Origin: DASSHC01 sp035693105
GTDB taxonomy: Bacteria > Chloroflexota > Chloroflexia > Thermomicrobiales > Thermomicrobiaceae
Length of the DNA: 9,487 bases
Assembly (NCBI GenBank): GCA_035693105.1
Contig: DASSHC010000395.1
Span: 1 to 9,487, forward strand
Direction of reading: 5' to 3'
Shown here in pieces: positions 1 through 6,568 of the stretch. Position 1 is the stretch's first letter. The number at the start of each line of letters is the position of its first letter. A program made the position numbers and the translations under genes. The notes below the pieces were generated by a model. The model was not told the origin of the DNA. It did no database searches and was given only the letters and a program-made list of their open reading frames with translations.

Positions 1-1434
1 TTCGCCTGGGTCGACGACGAGCGGCTCCACTTCACCCGCATGGCGGTGAACCATCAGATGCGCACGCACCATCTGGTCGATCTCACCGGCGGCGAGGAGC
101 GCGAGCTGGTGCGTGAGGAGAGCCACCGCGGCCTCAAGGCCGAGCTGCCGCCCGTCGTCGCGCCCGGTGGACAGTCGGTCGTCTACGTGCTCACCCCCGA
201 GAACTGGCCGCACCTCTTCCACTACGACCTCACGAGCGGTCAACTGCGCCAGCTCACCAGCGGTGACTGCGACGACACCGGCCACGCCGGCGACTCGCTC
301 AGCTTCTCCCCCGACGGCCGCCGGCTCGTCTACTGCAGCAACCGCGACACCGACCTCAACCAGCGCCGCCTCTGGCTGGTCGAATTGTCGAGCGCCAGCT
401 CGCGCCTGCTAACCCCCGGCCCTGGCACCGACTCCTGCGCCGCCTGGTCGTCCGACGGCTCTCGCATCGCCTACCTGCACTGCTCGCCCGACCAGAGCGC
501 CGACATCTGGCTCGCCGCGCCCGACAGCGGCGAGGCGCGCCAGGTCTCGCACTCGATGCCGGCCACGCTCGGCCCCGAGCGGCTGACCGCGCCCCAGCAT
601 CTGACCTACCCCAGCCGCGACGGCCTCGCCGTCCAGGCTGATCTCTTCCTGCCCAAGGGCTTCGATCCGGAGCGGCGCTACCCCGCGGTCGTCTGGGTGC
701 ACGGCGGCATGGCGCGCCAGATGCGCTACGGCTGGCACCCGATGCACACCTACGCCCTCTTCTATTCATTCCAGCAGTACCTGCTGCACCGCGGCTTCGT
801 CATCCTCTCGGTCGACTACCGCGGCAGCATCGGCTATGGCCGCGACTACGAAGAGGGCACCTACCTCCAGATGCTGCAGGGCGACCTGGCCGACGTGGTG
901 GCCGGCGCCGCCTACCTGCGCACGCTCCCCTACATCGACCCCGAGGGGATCGGCGTCTACGGCCTCAGCTACGGCGGCTACCTGACGCTCGGCGCGCTGA
1001 CCAAGCACCCCGACGCCTTCGCGCTGGGGATCAACCTCGCCGGCATCTGGGACTGGCCGCAGTACGAGGCCTGGCGCGAGGCGAAGTATCCGGGGAGCAA
1101 CTGGCAAGGCCGCGCCCGTCTGGGCGGCGCACCAACCGAGGCCAACGCCGACGCCTGGTATCAGGCCTCCCCCAAGCACTTCGTCGCGGGCCTGCGCGTG
1201 CCGCTCCTGAACCTGATGGGCACCGCGGACGAGCGCGTCGATTTCGCCCAGCTCGACGCCATCATCCGCGACTGCGTGGCGCACCAGAAAGACTTCGCGG
1301 CGCTCTACTACCCCGGCGAGACCCACACCTTCACCCACCGCCGCACCTGGCGCGACGCCTTCCCCCGCATCGAGCGCGCCTTCCAGCGCTACCTGACCGT
1401 GCCCCAGGAGGAGCGCCCGCCGGCGATGATCTGA
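1..1434 (+). CDS. S9 family (prolyl oligopeptidase-type) peptidase, 5'-truncated by window edge
   Basis: The reading frame is open from base 1, so the gene begins upstream; the first visible ATG (base 40) is probably internal. Of 477 visible residues, the N-terminal part has beta-propeller PD40/WD40-like repeats, for example FSPDGRRLVY near residue 103 and WSSDGSRIAY near 149. The C-terminal part is an alpha/beta-hydrolase domain with an HGG oxyanion-type motif (H234). The nucleophile is S323 in GLSYGGY; D410 (GTADERVD) and H442 (GETHTF) complete a typical S9 triad. Family knowledge: such enzymes cleave short peptides after proline or other residues, acylaminoacyl peptidase and dipeptidyl peptidase IV being relatives; the exact specificity cannot be read here. 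No signal peptide can be judged because the N-terminus is missing. The next gene follows after 40 bases with its own ribosome binding site, and no terminator is evident between them. Confidence 0.93.
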   Translation, partial: FAWVDDERLHFTRMAVNHQMRTHHLVDLTGGEERELVREESHRGLKAELPPVVAPGGQSVVYVLTPENWPHLFHYDLTSGQLRQLTSGDCDDTGHAGDSLSFSPDGRRLVYCSNRDTDLNQRRLWLVELSSASSRLLTPGPGTDSCAAWSSDGSRIAYLHCSPDQSADIWLAAPDSGEARQVSHSMPATLGPERLTAPQHLTYPSRDGLAVQADLFLPKGFDPERRYPAVVWVHGGMARQMRYGWHPMHTYALFYSFQQYLLHRGFVILSVDYRGSIGYGRDYEEGTYLQMLQGDLADVVAGAAYLRTLPYIDPEGIGVYGLSYGGYLTLGALTKHPDAFALGINLAGIWDWPQYEAWREAKYPGSNWQGRARLGGAPTEANADAWYQASPKHFVAGLRVPLLNLMGTADERVDFAQLDAIIRDCVAHQKDFAALYYPGETHTFTHRRTWRDAFPRIERAFQRYLTVPQEERPPAMI

Positions 1435-1474
1435 GGAAGATCGCGCGCTCGTTAGCCGCGACAGGTGGTGATTC

Positions 1475-1953
1475 ATGGCCGATGGAACGCGAACGTGGAT
1501 GCCGCGTGAACAATGGGACGCGCTTGTCAGTAGAGAAAGCTGTCCCTTATGTGCCGCGATTGCCTCTCAGCAGACAAGCGACGACTACTGCTACACCGTC
1601 GCTGATCTCAGCGTGGGTCGTTTGCGGCTGAGTGCCAACCAATCCATTTCGGGCTACTGCGTCTGCATCTATGTGTGCGAACCATACGAGTTGCTAGCGA
1701 GCAGCGTGCGGCCTTCTTCGAGGAGTTGATGCAGGTTGGTCAAGTGCTTGTGCGGGCGTTTCAGGCGGTAAAGATGAACTTCGAGATTCTTGGGAATGCA
1801 GTGCGGCACCTGCACTGCCACATCAAGCCTCGCTATTATGGCGATCCTGCTCCTGGCTACATCATCAACCCCGCCGACCGCTTGCTCTTGCTCACGGATG
1901 CGGAATATCAGGAGCGCGTCGCAGCGATCCGTCGAGAACTCGGCCTGGCGTAG
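1475..1953 (+). pseudogene. HIT-family protein (histidine-triad hydrolase/transferase), frameshifted
   Basis: Two adjacent frames together encode one HIT-domain protein of about 159 residues, a normal family length. The first frame starts at ATG 1475, six bases after AGGTGG (1463-1468). It carries the N-terminal CPLC (C23, C26) seen in many bacterial HIT proteins, and runs to a stop at 1727-1729. The second frame, ending at 1953, carries the catalytic triad HLHCHIK, whose first His codon is at 1807. The protein reads sensibly as ...EPYEL in the first frame and then ...SEQRAAFFEEL in the second, so about one base is missing near 1688-1698. No homopolymer or slippery heptamer lies there, so programmed frameshifting is unlikely. 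It is either a real inactivating deletion or a sequence error. HIT proteins hydrolyse or transfer nucleotides from nucleotide conjugates. An internal GTG (1675) could start a 92-residue triad-bearing fragment, but it has no evident ribosome binding site. Confidence 0.82.
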
Positions 1954-1965
1954 CTGAGGATCGGT

Positions 1966-1994
1966 TTGCGGTTCGTTCACCCGTAGGCTATACT
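1966..1994 (+). promoter_or_regulatory. Candidate promoter of the toxin-antitoxin operon
   Basis: TTGCGG (1966-1971) and TATACT (1989-1994) are separated by exactly 17 bases and match the housekeeping -35/-10 pattern, with 5 of 6 bases at -10. Transcription would start near 2001, giving a short leader of about 30 bases with GGAAGAGG (2014-2021) eight bases before the antitoxin ATG at 2030. The -10 box overlaps the first copy of a direct repeat, which suits autorepression. Assigned by eye; not verified. Confidence 0.6.
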
Positions 1995-2018
1995 TTCCGA
2001 AGGTCATACTTTCGGAAG
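1990..2018 (+). repeat. Tandem 13-bp direct repeat, candidate VapB/VapBC operator
   Basis: ATACTTTCCGAAG (1990-2002) and ATACTTTCGGAAG (2006-2018) differ at a single base and start 16 bases apart. Because the differing base is a C/G swap, TTCCGAA and TTCGGAA also form an inverted repeat across the two copies. The pair covers the -10 box and the predicted start site and runs into the ribosome binding site. Type II antitoxins with AbrB-fold domains usually bind repeated sites in their own promoter, so operator function is the natural inference. Confidence 0.55.
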
Positions 2019-2029
2019 AGGTGATCGTC

Positions 2030-2323
2030 ATGGCCGAGCGCAAACTGGTTCGGGTTCAGGAGAAGGGGCAAGTTACCTTGCCTGTCGAGTTCCGTAAGCG
2101 GCTCGGACTCAAGAAGGGCGACTTGGTCGCCATCACCGAGACGCCGGAGGGCGTGTTGATCACGCCGCAGGAGGTGATCGCCACCAGGGCGCTCGATCAG
2201 ATCGGCGCCGCGCTGAGAGAGCGCGGGCTCTCGCTGGAGGAGCTGATCGAATCGGGGCGCGACACGCGCGACGACCTGCTTCGCGAGCAGTTCGGCATCG
2301 ATGCCAGTGATTCCGAAGGCTAA
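2030..2323 (+). CDS. vapB: AbrB/MazE-fold antitoxin of a VapBC-type toxin-antitoxin pair
   Basis: This 97-residue protein has a SpoVT/AbrB swapped-hairpin DNA-binding domain at residues 5-47, with the diagnostic run VRVQEKGQVTLP at 7-18 and KKGDLVAI after it. The charged, helix-prone C-terminal half (about 50-97) is the expected toxin-binding segment. I chose ATG 2030 because GGAAGAGG (2014-2021) lies eight bases upstream; the in-frame GTG at 2021 would touch that site and is less likely. Its last 23 bases overlap the PIN toxin gene, the usual antitoxin-first layout. Expected role: it binds and inhibits the nuclease and represses the shared promoter through the repeat at 1990-2018. AbrB-type antitoxins also pair with MazF-like toxins, but the downstream partner here is clearly PIN. 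Confidence 0.88.
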   Translation: MAERKLVRVQEKGQVTLPVEFRKRLGLKKGDLVAITETPEGVLITPQEVIATRALDQIGAALRERGLSLEELIESGRDTRDDLLREQFGIDASDSEG

Positions 2324-2732
2324 GGTCTTCCTCGATTCGAGCGTCTTCATCGCCGCCGCGATCTCACCGAGGGGCCATGCGCGAACGTTGTTGCTGCGCG
2401 GGCTTCGCGGTGAGGAAGCACTCTTCGTGAGCGAACTCGTGCTCGTCGAGACTGAGCGTAATCTGGCGCGCAAAGCGCCCCGCGCCTTGGCTGCCTTCGA
2501 TATCTTCCGCGAGATGCTGGCGCAGCAGATCGTCTATCCGTCGAAGGAGCTCGTCGAAGATTGCTTGCTGGTCGTGGCGAGCAAGGACGCGCCCATCGTG
2601 GCGGGTGCCCGCGCGGCGGAGGCCGCGTGGATCGTCAGCTACGATCAAAAGCACCTCCTCAACCAACATGAGCGCATCCGAGAATGCTTCGGAATCCTCG
2701 TCGCAACCCCTGAGGAGTACTTGAGCGGGTAA
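2301..2732 (+). CDS. vapC: PIN-domain ribonuclease toxin (VapC-type)
   Basis: This 143-residue protein is a single PIN domain of normal length. The acidic residues that bind the catalytic metal can be placed: D12 in VFLDSSVF, E50 in LVLVETERNL, D96 in SKDAPIVAGA and D115 in VSYDQKHLL. VapC-family toxins are metal-dependent endoribonucleases that cut tRNA, rRNA or other RNAs and stop translation; the RNA target cannot be told from sequence. The start ATG 2301 lies within the antitoxin gene (23-base overlap) and has no strong ribosome binding site of its own, which suggests translational coupling. All four acidic positions are present, so the toxin looks intact. The pair sits in a lower-GC patch beside the broken HIT gene, consistent with horizontal acquisition. 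Confidence 0.88.
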   Translation: MPVIPKAKVFLDSSVFIAAAISPRGHARTLLLRGLRGEEALFVSELVLVETERNLARKAPRALAAFDIFREMLAQQIVYPSKELVEDCLLVVASKDAPIVAGARAAEAAWIVSYDQKHLLNQHERIRECFGILVATPEEYLSG

Positions 2733-2744
2733 CGTCTCTCCAAC

Positions 2745-2773
2745 ACCTGCAAGCGGAACGGCGTGCTGCAGGT
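2745..2773 (+). terminator. Hairpin after the toxin gene
   Basis: ACCTGCA (2745-2751) and TGCAGGT (2767-2773) form a perfect 7-bp stem with a 15-base loop, starting 12 bases after the toxin stop codon. No U-run follows, so terminator function is only plausible. It may act with the second hairpin just downstream. Confidence 0.35.
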
Positions 2774-2782
2774 CTCCGCCTT

Positions 2783-2810
2783 CCCCCGCGTTGGGGCCGA
2801 TACGCGGGGG
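2783..2810 (+). terminator. GC-rich hairpin, likely terminator of the toxin-antitoxin operon
   Basis: CCCCCGCG (2783-2790) and CGCGGGGG (2803-2810) pair perfectly over 8 bp around a 12-base loop. The pyrimidine-rich TATCTCTATTCT follows (2811-2822). This is the best candidate terminator between the toxin gene and the regulator gene. The rest of the 2733-2934 gap holds the regulator's promoter. Confidence 0.45.
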
Positions 2811-2872
2811 TATCTCTATTCTGGAGGGAGGGCGTCTCGAAGAATCGGACGGAGCGCGCGGGTGCGCCTGGC

Positions 2873-2901
2873 TTGCGCGGCTTCCCCCGCCGGCGTACGA
2901 T
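2873..2901 (+). promoter_or_regulatory. Candidate promoter of the LAL regulator gene
   Basis: TTGCGC (2873-2878) and TACGAT (2896-2901) are 17 bases apart. The predicted start site is near 2908, giving a leader of about 27 bases before GTG 2935. The promoter supports the GTG 2935 start, because the longer in-frame reading from TTG 2791 would begin upstream of it. Confidence 0.5.
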
Positions 2902-2903
2902 CT

Positions 2904-2916
2904 CGCGATCATCGCG
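2904..2916 (+). promoter_or_regulatory. 13-bp palindrome at the predicted transcription start of the regulator
   Basis: CGCGAT-C-ATCGCG is a perfect palindrome with a one-base centre, placed on the predicted start site just after the -10 box. That position is typical of repressor or autoregulatory operators. Six-bp GC-rich arms can arise by chance in such DNA, so function is an inference. Confidence 0.35.
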
Positions 2917-2934
2917 CAAGCGAAAGGGCCCGCT

Positions 2935-5895
2935 GTGTCCGACGCTGCTCAGCACGTTCCTCCATCCCCCGCAACCGCCGGCTCCGCTCGGGAGCGGCCG
3001 CGGCTCGTGGGCCGGCAACAGGAGCAGGGCCTGCTCCGGCAGCGCCTGGACCAGATGCTGGCGGGGCGGGGCGGGGTCGTGCTGGTCGGCGGCGAGGCGG
3101 GCATCGGCAAGACGATGCTGGTCGAGGATCTGAGCGTCCAGGCCGAGGAAGCCGGCGCGCTCGCCCTCTGGGGGCACGCCTACGACCTCAGCGTCACCCC
3201 GCCCTACGGCCCCTGGCTGGAGCTCCTGCACGGCTACTCCGAGCGGGACGGCCTCCCGCCGCTGCCGCCCTTCGTCGATGATCTGGCAGCCACGGCCGCC
3301 CTCGGCAGCCAGGAACGCCTCTTCGCTGCCGTACGCGACTTCTTCCAGGCGGTCGCTGCCCGGCAACCACTCCTGTTGATCCTGGAGGATCAGCACTGGG
3401 GCGACGAGGTCTCCCTGGAACTCCTCCGATCCCTGGCGCGGCAGATCGCCCAGTGCCGCCTCCTCGTGGTCGTTACCTACCGCTCCGACGAGCTGCGCCG
3501 CCAGCACCCCCTCTACGCGCGCCTGCCGGTCCTGGTCCGCGAGACCCAGGCGACGCGCCTGGAGGTGCGACCGCTGCTCGACGCGGCGCACCACCTGCTG
3601 CTTCGCACTCGCTACCAGCTGTCCGAGGCCGACGACAGCCGGCTGGCGCACTACCTCGTGCAGCATGCCGAGGGGAACCCGCTGTACGCCGGCGAGCTGT
3701 TGCGCACGCTGGAGGAACAGGGGGTCCTGCTGCCGGCAGACGACGGCTGGCAGCTCGGCAACCTGGCGCAGGTGCGCGTGCCGCCGCTGCTGCGCCAGGT
3801 GATCGACATGCGCGTCGAGCGGCTCGGGGACGCCGCCCGCGAGCTGCTGGCGGCGGCGGCGGTGATCGGCCAGACCGTTCCGTACGGCTTGTGGCAGGCG
3901 GTGAGCGGCGCGGACGAGGCGACGCTGGCCGCGGCGGTGGAGCGCGCCGCGGCCGCGCGCCTGCTGGAGGAGTTCGGCGACGGGAGCCGGGCACGTTTCG
4001 TGCACGCGCTGATCCGTGAGGCGCTCTACCAGGGGATCGTCCCCTCTCGCCGGCGCCGGCTGCACCGGTTGGCCGGCGAGTCACTCGCGGCGCTGCCGGA
4101 GCCCGATGCCGATGCCGTGGCGCACCACTTCCGCATGGCCGGCGACGAGCGGGCGGCGGACTGGTTGATCGCGGCGGGGGAGCGCGCCGAACGGGCCTAC
4201 GCCTGGATGACCGCGGCCGAGCGCTTCGAGGCCGCGCTCCCCTTCCTGGCGACGCAGCGGGCGGGGGTGGGCGCGGGGCAGCGCGGCTGGCTCCTCTACC
4301 GGCTCGCCGTCCTGCGGCGCTTCGGGGATGCGCCGCGTAGCGTCGTGGCGCTGGAGGAGGCCGGGCGGCTCGCGACGGAGGCGGGGGACACGGCGCTGGC
4401 CGCCTACGCGCTGGTCATGGGTGGCCACGTGCGCTGCCTCGCCGGCGATCTGGCGCGCGGCATCGCGGAACTGGAGGCTGGTATCGCGGCGGTCGCGGCT
4501 CTCCCGGCAGCCGAGCACGCCCGCCGCGACGTGATGGACTTCGTCGAGCCAACCACCGGCGCGAGCACGCTCGTCTATTGGCTGCCCGTGGTTGGTCGAC
4601 TGGCGGAGGCACGAGCGCTGGGCGAGGAGCACGTCGCGACGAGCGGCGCCCGCGATGCACAGGGCGTCGTGCGCGCTCCGTACGTCGACGCGTTCTTCGG
4701 CCTGGGCGACCTGTACGCCTGCCTCGGCGAGCCCCGCCGGGCGCGGCAGGCGTTCGACGACGCGCGCGCGGGGTACGACGCGCTGGACTATTTCCACCAA
4801 TCGTACACCGTCCTCATGAACGTCCTGCACTACGTGATCGTGCCGTATCACGCGGATGACCTTGCGGTACGGCGCCGCGTAACCGCCGAAGCCGAACGGG
4901 GAGCGGCGCGTGTGCGGGACATCCGCGGAGCCCTGCCGAGCGGCATCGAGCATCTCCCCCTCATGGCCGTCGAGGCGACCGGCTGGGATGAGGCCCGGAG
5001 GCTCGCCGGCTGGGCCGCCGGGCGGCCGGCCGCGGAAGAATGGGCCACCGCGGCGGTCGGCGCGGTGCTCCTCGCGCGGGGCGATGTCGACCCACTGGGG
5101 CCGCTCATCGCCCAGGCGTTGCCGCTGGGACCGAACAGCGAACCCGGCTTCGCCTATTTTCAGTCCGCCGTCGCCCTGCAACGGGCGGCGGCCACGCTGG
5201 CGCTCCGCGCGGGCGATCTGCCGGTCGCACGGGCATGGCTCACTGCGCACGATCGCTGGCTGGCCTGGAGCGGTTCGGTGCTGGGGCAAGCGGAAGGCGC
5301 GAGCCTCTGGGCCAAGTATTTTCAGCATGCGGGCGATGCCGGGCAGGCGCGGCGGCACGCCGAGCAGGCCCTGGCACACGCCAGCGCCCCGCGCCAGCCG
5401 CTGGCCCTCCTGGCCGCGCAGCGCCTGCTCGGTCAGATCGAGACCGATGCCAGGCGCTTCGGCGCGGCCGAGGCGCGGCTGCAAGCGTCCTTGACCCTGG
5501 CACAGTCCTGCCAGGCGCCCTTCGAGCGGGCGCTGACGCTGCTGGAGATCGCACGCCTGCGGCTGGCGCAGGGGAAGCCCGACGCGGCGCGCGCCCTGCT
5601 GGGCGAGGTGCGCGCGATCTGTGAGCCATTGGGGGCGAGGCCGGCGCTGGCCCAGGTGGCGGCGCTGGAAGCTCGCCTGGCGACCAGCCGGCAGACGCGA
5701 CCATTCGGGCTCAGCGAGCGGGAGCTGGAGGTGCTGCGCCGTGTCGCGCAGGGGCTGACCGATGCCCAGATCGCGGGAGAACTCTTCATCAGCCGCCGCA
5801 CCGTCACCAGCCACCTGACGAGTATCCTCAACAAGCTCGGCGTCTCCTCCCGCGCCGCCGCCGTCGCGGTCGCCGCCCGCCACGATCTCCTCTGA
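2935..5895 (+). CDS. LAL/MalT-like transcriptional regulator: ATPase plus LuxR-type helix-turn-helix
   Basis: This cytoplasmic regulator of 986 residues has the architecture of large ATP-binding LuxR (LAL) regulators. An N-terminal LVGR box leads into a P-loop ATPase with Walker A GEAGIGKT (53-60) and Walker B LLLILED (146-152, D152). A long alpha-helical, TPR-like region follows at about 390-910, where family members bind inducers or partners. The C-terminal LuxR DNA-binding domain spans 925-985, beginning GLSERELEVL, with the recognition helix in ISRRTVTSHL (952-961). LAL proteins are usually ATP-dependent activators controlled by a ligand or protein partner. Neither can be told here. I chose GTG 2935 because AAAGGG (2923-2928) lies six bases upstream and a promoter precedes it; TTG 2791 would add 48 low-complexity residues. 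It appears monocistronic. Its target may be its own promoter or the downstream genes. Confidence 0.9.
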   Translation: MSDAAQHVPPSPATAGSARERPRLVGRQQEQGLLRQRLDQMLAGRGGVVLVGGEAGIGKTMLVEDLSVQAEEAGALALWGHAYDLSVTPPYGPWLELLHGYSERDGLPPLPPFVDDLAATAALGSQERLFAAVRDFFQAVAARQPLLLILEDQHWGDEVSLELLRSLARQIAQCRLLVVVTYRSDELRRQHPLYARLPVLVRETQATRLEVRPLLDAAHHLLLRTRYQLSEADDSRLAHYLVQHAEGNPLYAGELLRTLEEQGVLLPADDGWQLGNLAQVRVPPLLRQVIDMRVERLGDAARELLAAAAVIGQTVPYGLWQAVSGADEATLAAAVERAAAARLLEEFGDGSRARFVHALIREALYQGIVPSRRRRLHRLAGESLAALPEPDADAVAHHFRMAGDERAADWLIAAGERAERAYAWMTAAERFEAALPFLATQRAGVGAGQRGWLLYRLAVLRRFGDAPRSVVALEEAGRLATEAGDTALAAYALVMGGHVRCLAGDLARGIAELEAGIAAVAALPAAEHARRDVMDFVEPTTGASTLVYWLPVVGRLAEARALGEEHVATSGARDAQGVVRAPYVDAFFGLGDLYACLGEPRRARQAFDDARAGYDALDYFHQSYTVLMNVLHYVIVPYHADDLAVRRRVTAEAERGAARVRDIRGALPSGIEHLPLMAVEATGWDEARRLAGWAAGRPAAEEWATAAVGAVLLARGDVDPLGPLIAQALPLGPNSEPGFAYFQSAVALQRAAATLALRAGDLPVARAWLTAHDRWLAWSGSVLGQAEGASLWAKYFQHAGDAGQARRHAEQALAHASAPRQPLALLAAQRLLGQIETDARRFGAAEARLQASLTLAQSCQAPFERALTLLEIARLRLAQGKPDAARALLGEVRAICEPLGARPALAQVAALEARLATSRQTRPFGLSERELEVLRRVAQGLTDAQIAGELFISRRTVTSHLTSILNKLGVSSRAAAVAVAARHDLL

Positions 5896-5899
5896 CCTC

Positions 5900-5967
5900 C
5901 GGCGCTGCGCAGAATACGTATCGCGCCGCTTCCCTCTTGCCCACCCTCGATTCCGTATTCCCTACGG
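5900..5967 (+). repeat. Cluster of overlapping symmetric elements after the regulator gene
   Basis: CGGCGC (5900-5905) pairs with GCGCCG (5923-5928), followed by a pyrimidine-rich stretch, a possible weak terminator for the regulator gene. Inside that loop lies the palindrome ATACGTAT (5914-5921). GAATACG (5912-5918) is also inverted as CGTATTC (5954-5960), and CCGTA-TTCCC-TACGG forms a small hairpin at 5953-5967. Several alternative pairings share the GTATTC/GAATAC word, so this may be a regulator-binding region or competing RNA structures. No convincing promoter for the next gene was found. Confidence 0.35.
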
Positions 5968-6013
5968 TGTGGTCCTGGCGACCCACGCTCATACTCGAAC
6001 CATTGAAAGCGAG

Positions 6014-6050
6014 CCGGTGCCAGGGGCCACCAGGGGGCGGCCGGCACCGG
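6014..6050 (+). repeat. 8-bp inverted repeat in the leader of the GGRLGG-repeat gene
   Basis: CCGGTGCC (6014-6021) and GGCACCGG (6043-6050) pair perfectly around a 21-base loop that can itself fold (GGCC words). The stem ends 20 bases before the ATG at 6071 and 8 bases before the likely ribosome binding site GGGAGCAGG (6058-6066). It could be an operator or a leader hairpin affecting translation. Confidence 0.4.
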
Positions 6051-6070
6051 GGGCGAAGGGAGCAGGAACC

Positions 6071-6475
6071 ATGGCAACCATGCGGATGCGATTCCAACGG
6101 GTCGAGCTGAGTTGGATCGCGCTGCTGCTGAGCGGCATGCTGGTCGGCGCGATGCTGGTGGTGGGGATCACGCACCTCAGCCAGGCGCAGCCGCGGGTGA
6201 GCGTGCCGGTGGTGGCGGCGCCGCAGACACAGGTGTCCGAGACGGTCGGCGGGCGGCTGGGCGGCATCGCCAGCGCCGACACCGCCAACGATTCCTTCGT
6301 GCGCCAGGGACTGGCCCCCGCCGTGCCCGCGCCGGTGGCCGGCGTACCGCACCGGAAGTTCGTGGAGCAGAACGAGATGCCTGAAGCGCCGGAGCCGCCC
6401 ATCGGCGGTCGGCTCGGCGGGCTGACCCAGGCGGACACACCGACGGTGCTCGCCGGCGCGAACTCGAGCCGGTGA
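6071..6475 (+). CDS. Small membrane-anchored or secreted protein with duplicated GGRLGG motif, unknown function
   Basis: I do not recognise this 134-residue protein. Residues 1-10 are positively charged and 14-33 form one hydrophobic segment. SQA|Q at 37-40 fits a signal peptidase I site, so it is either exported or anchored with its C-terminus outside. The outer part is rich in Pro, Ala and Val. It contains two copies of a motif GG-R-L-GG followed by three residues and ADT: residues 60-71 and 112-123, 52 residues apart. Codons of the two copies differ only at synonymous third positions within GGRLGG, which suggests selection on the protein rather than recent duplication. ATG 6071 is chosen because GGGAGCAGG (6058-6066) lies four bases upstream; an upstream in-frame start at 5969 lacks such a site and would put a long polar tail before the hydrophobic segment. 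Confidence 0.72.
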   Translation: MATMRMRFQRVELSWIALLLSGMLVGAMLVVGITHLSQAQPRVSVPVVAAPQTQVSETVGGRLGGIASADTANDSFVRQGLAPAVPAPVAGVPHRKFVEQNEMPEAPEPPIGGRLGGLTQADTPTVLAGANSSR

Positions 6476-6482
6476 GCCTGGC

Positions 6483-6505
6483 CTGCCGTCAGCCGATTCC
6501 GGCAG
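6483..6505 (+). terminator. Weak hairpin after the GGRLGG-repeat gene
   Basis: CTGCCG (6483-6488) and CGGCAG (6500-6505) form a 6-bp stem with an 11-base loop, eight bases after the stop codon. No U-run follows. It may be a weak terminator or attenuator between this gene and the DUF4242 gene 93 bases downstream. Confidence 0.3.
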
Positions 6506-6568
6506 CCGGGTCGAGGAGGCCGGGGAGCGTCCACTGGCAGTTGTGTGATTAGCAACGGGAGGTCGGCA

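Noticed and set aside
1691..1697. Programmed ribosomal frameshift joining the two HIT halves
   Set aside because: No slippery heptamer, stop-codon pause or downstream pseudoknot is evident, and HIT genes are not known to use recoding.
2791..2934. N-terminal extension of the LAL regulator from TTG 2791
   Set aside because: It would start inside the hairpin loop at 2791 and upstream of the promoter at 2873-2901, with no ribosome site. GTG 2935 has AAAGGG at good spacing.
4081..5883. 600-codon open frame on the minus strand opposite the LAL regulator
   Set aside because: High-GC third positions leave few stops on the opposite strand. The translation has no recognisable domain, and the plus-strand protein there is unambiguous. 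The same applies to the 468-codon minus frame at 2659-4065.
5969..6070. Longer N-terminus of the GGRLGG-repeat protein from base 5969
   Set aside because: It would place 34 polar residues before the hydrophobic export segment and covers the inverted repeat at 6014-6050; ATG 6071 has a proper ribosome site.
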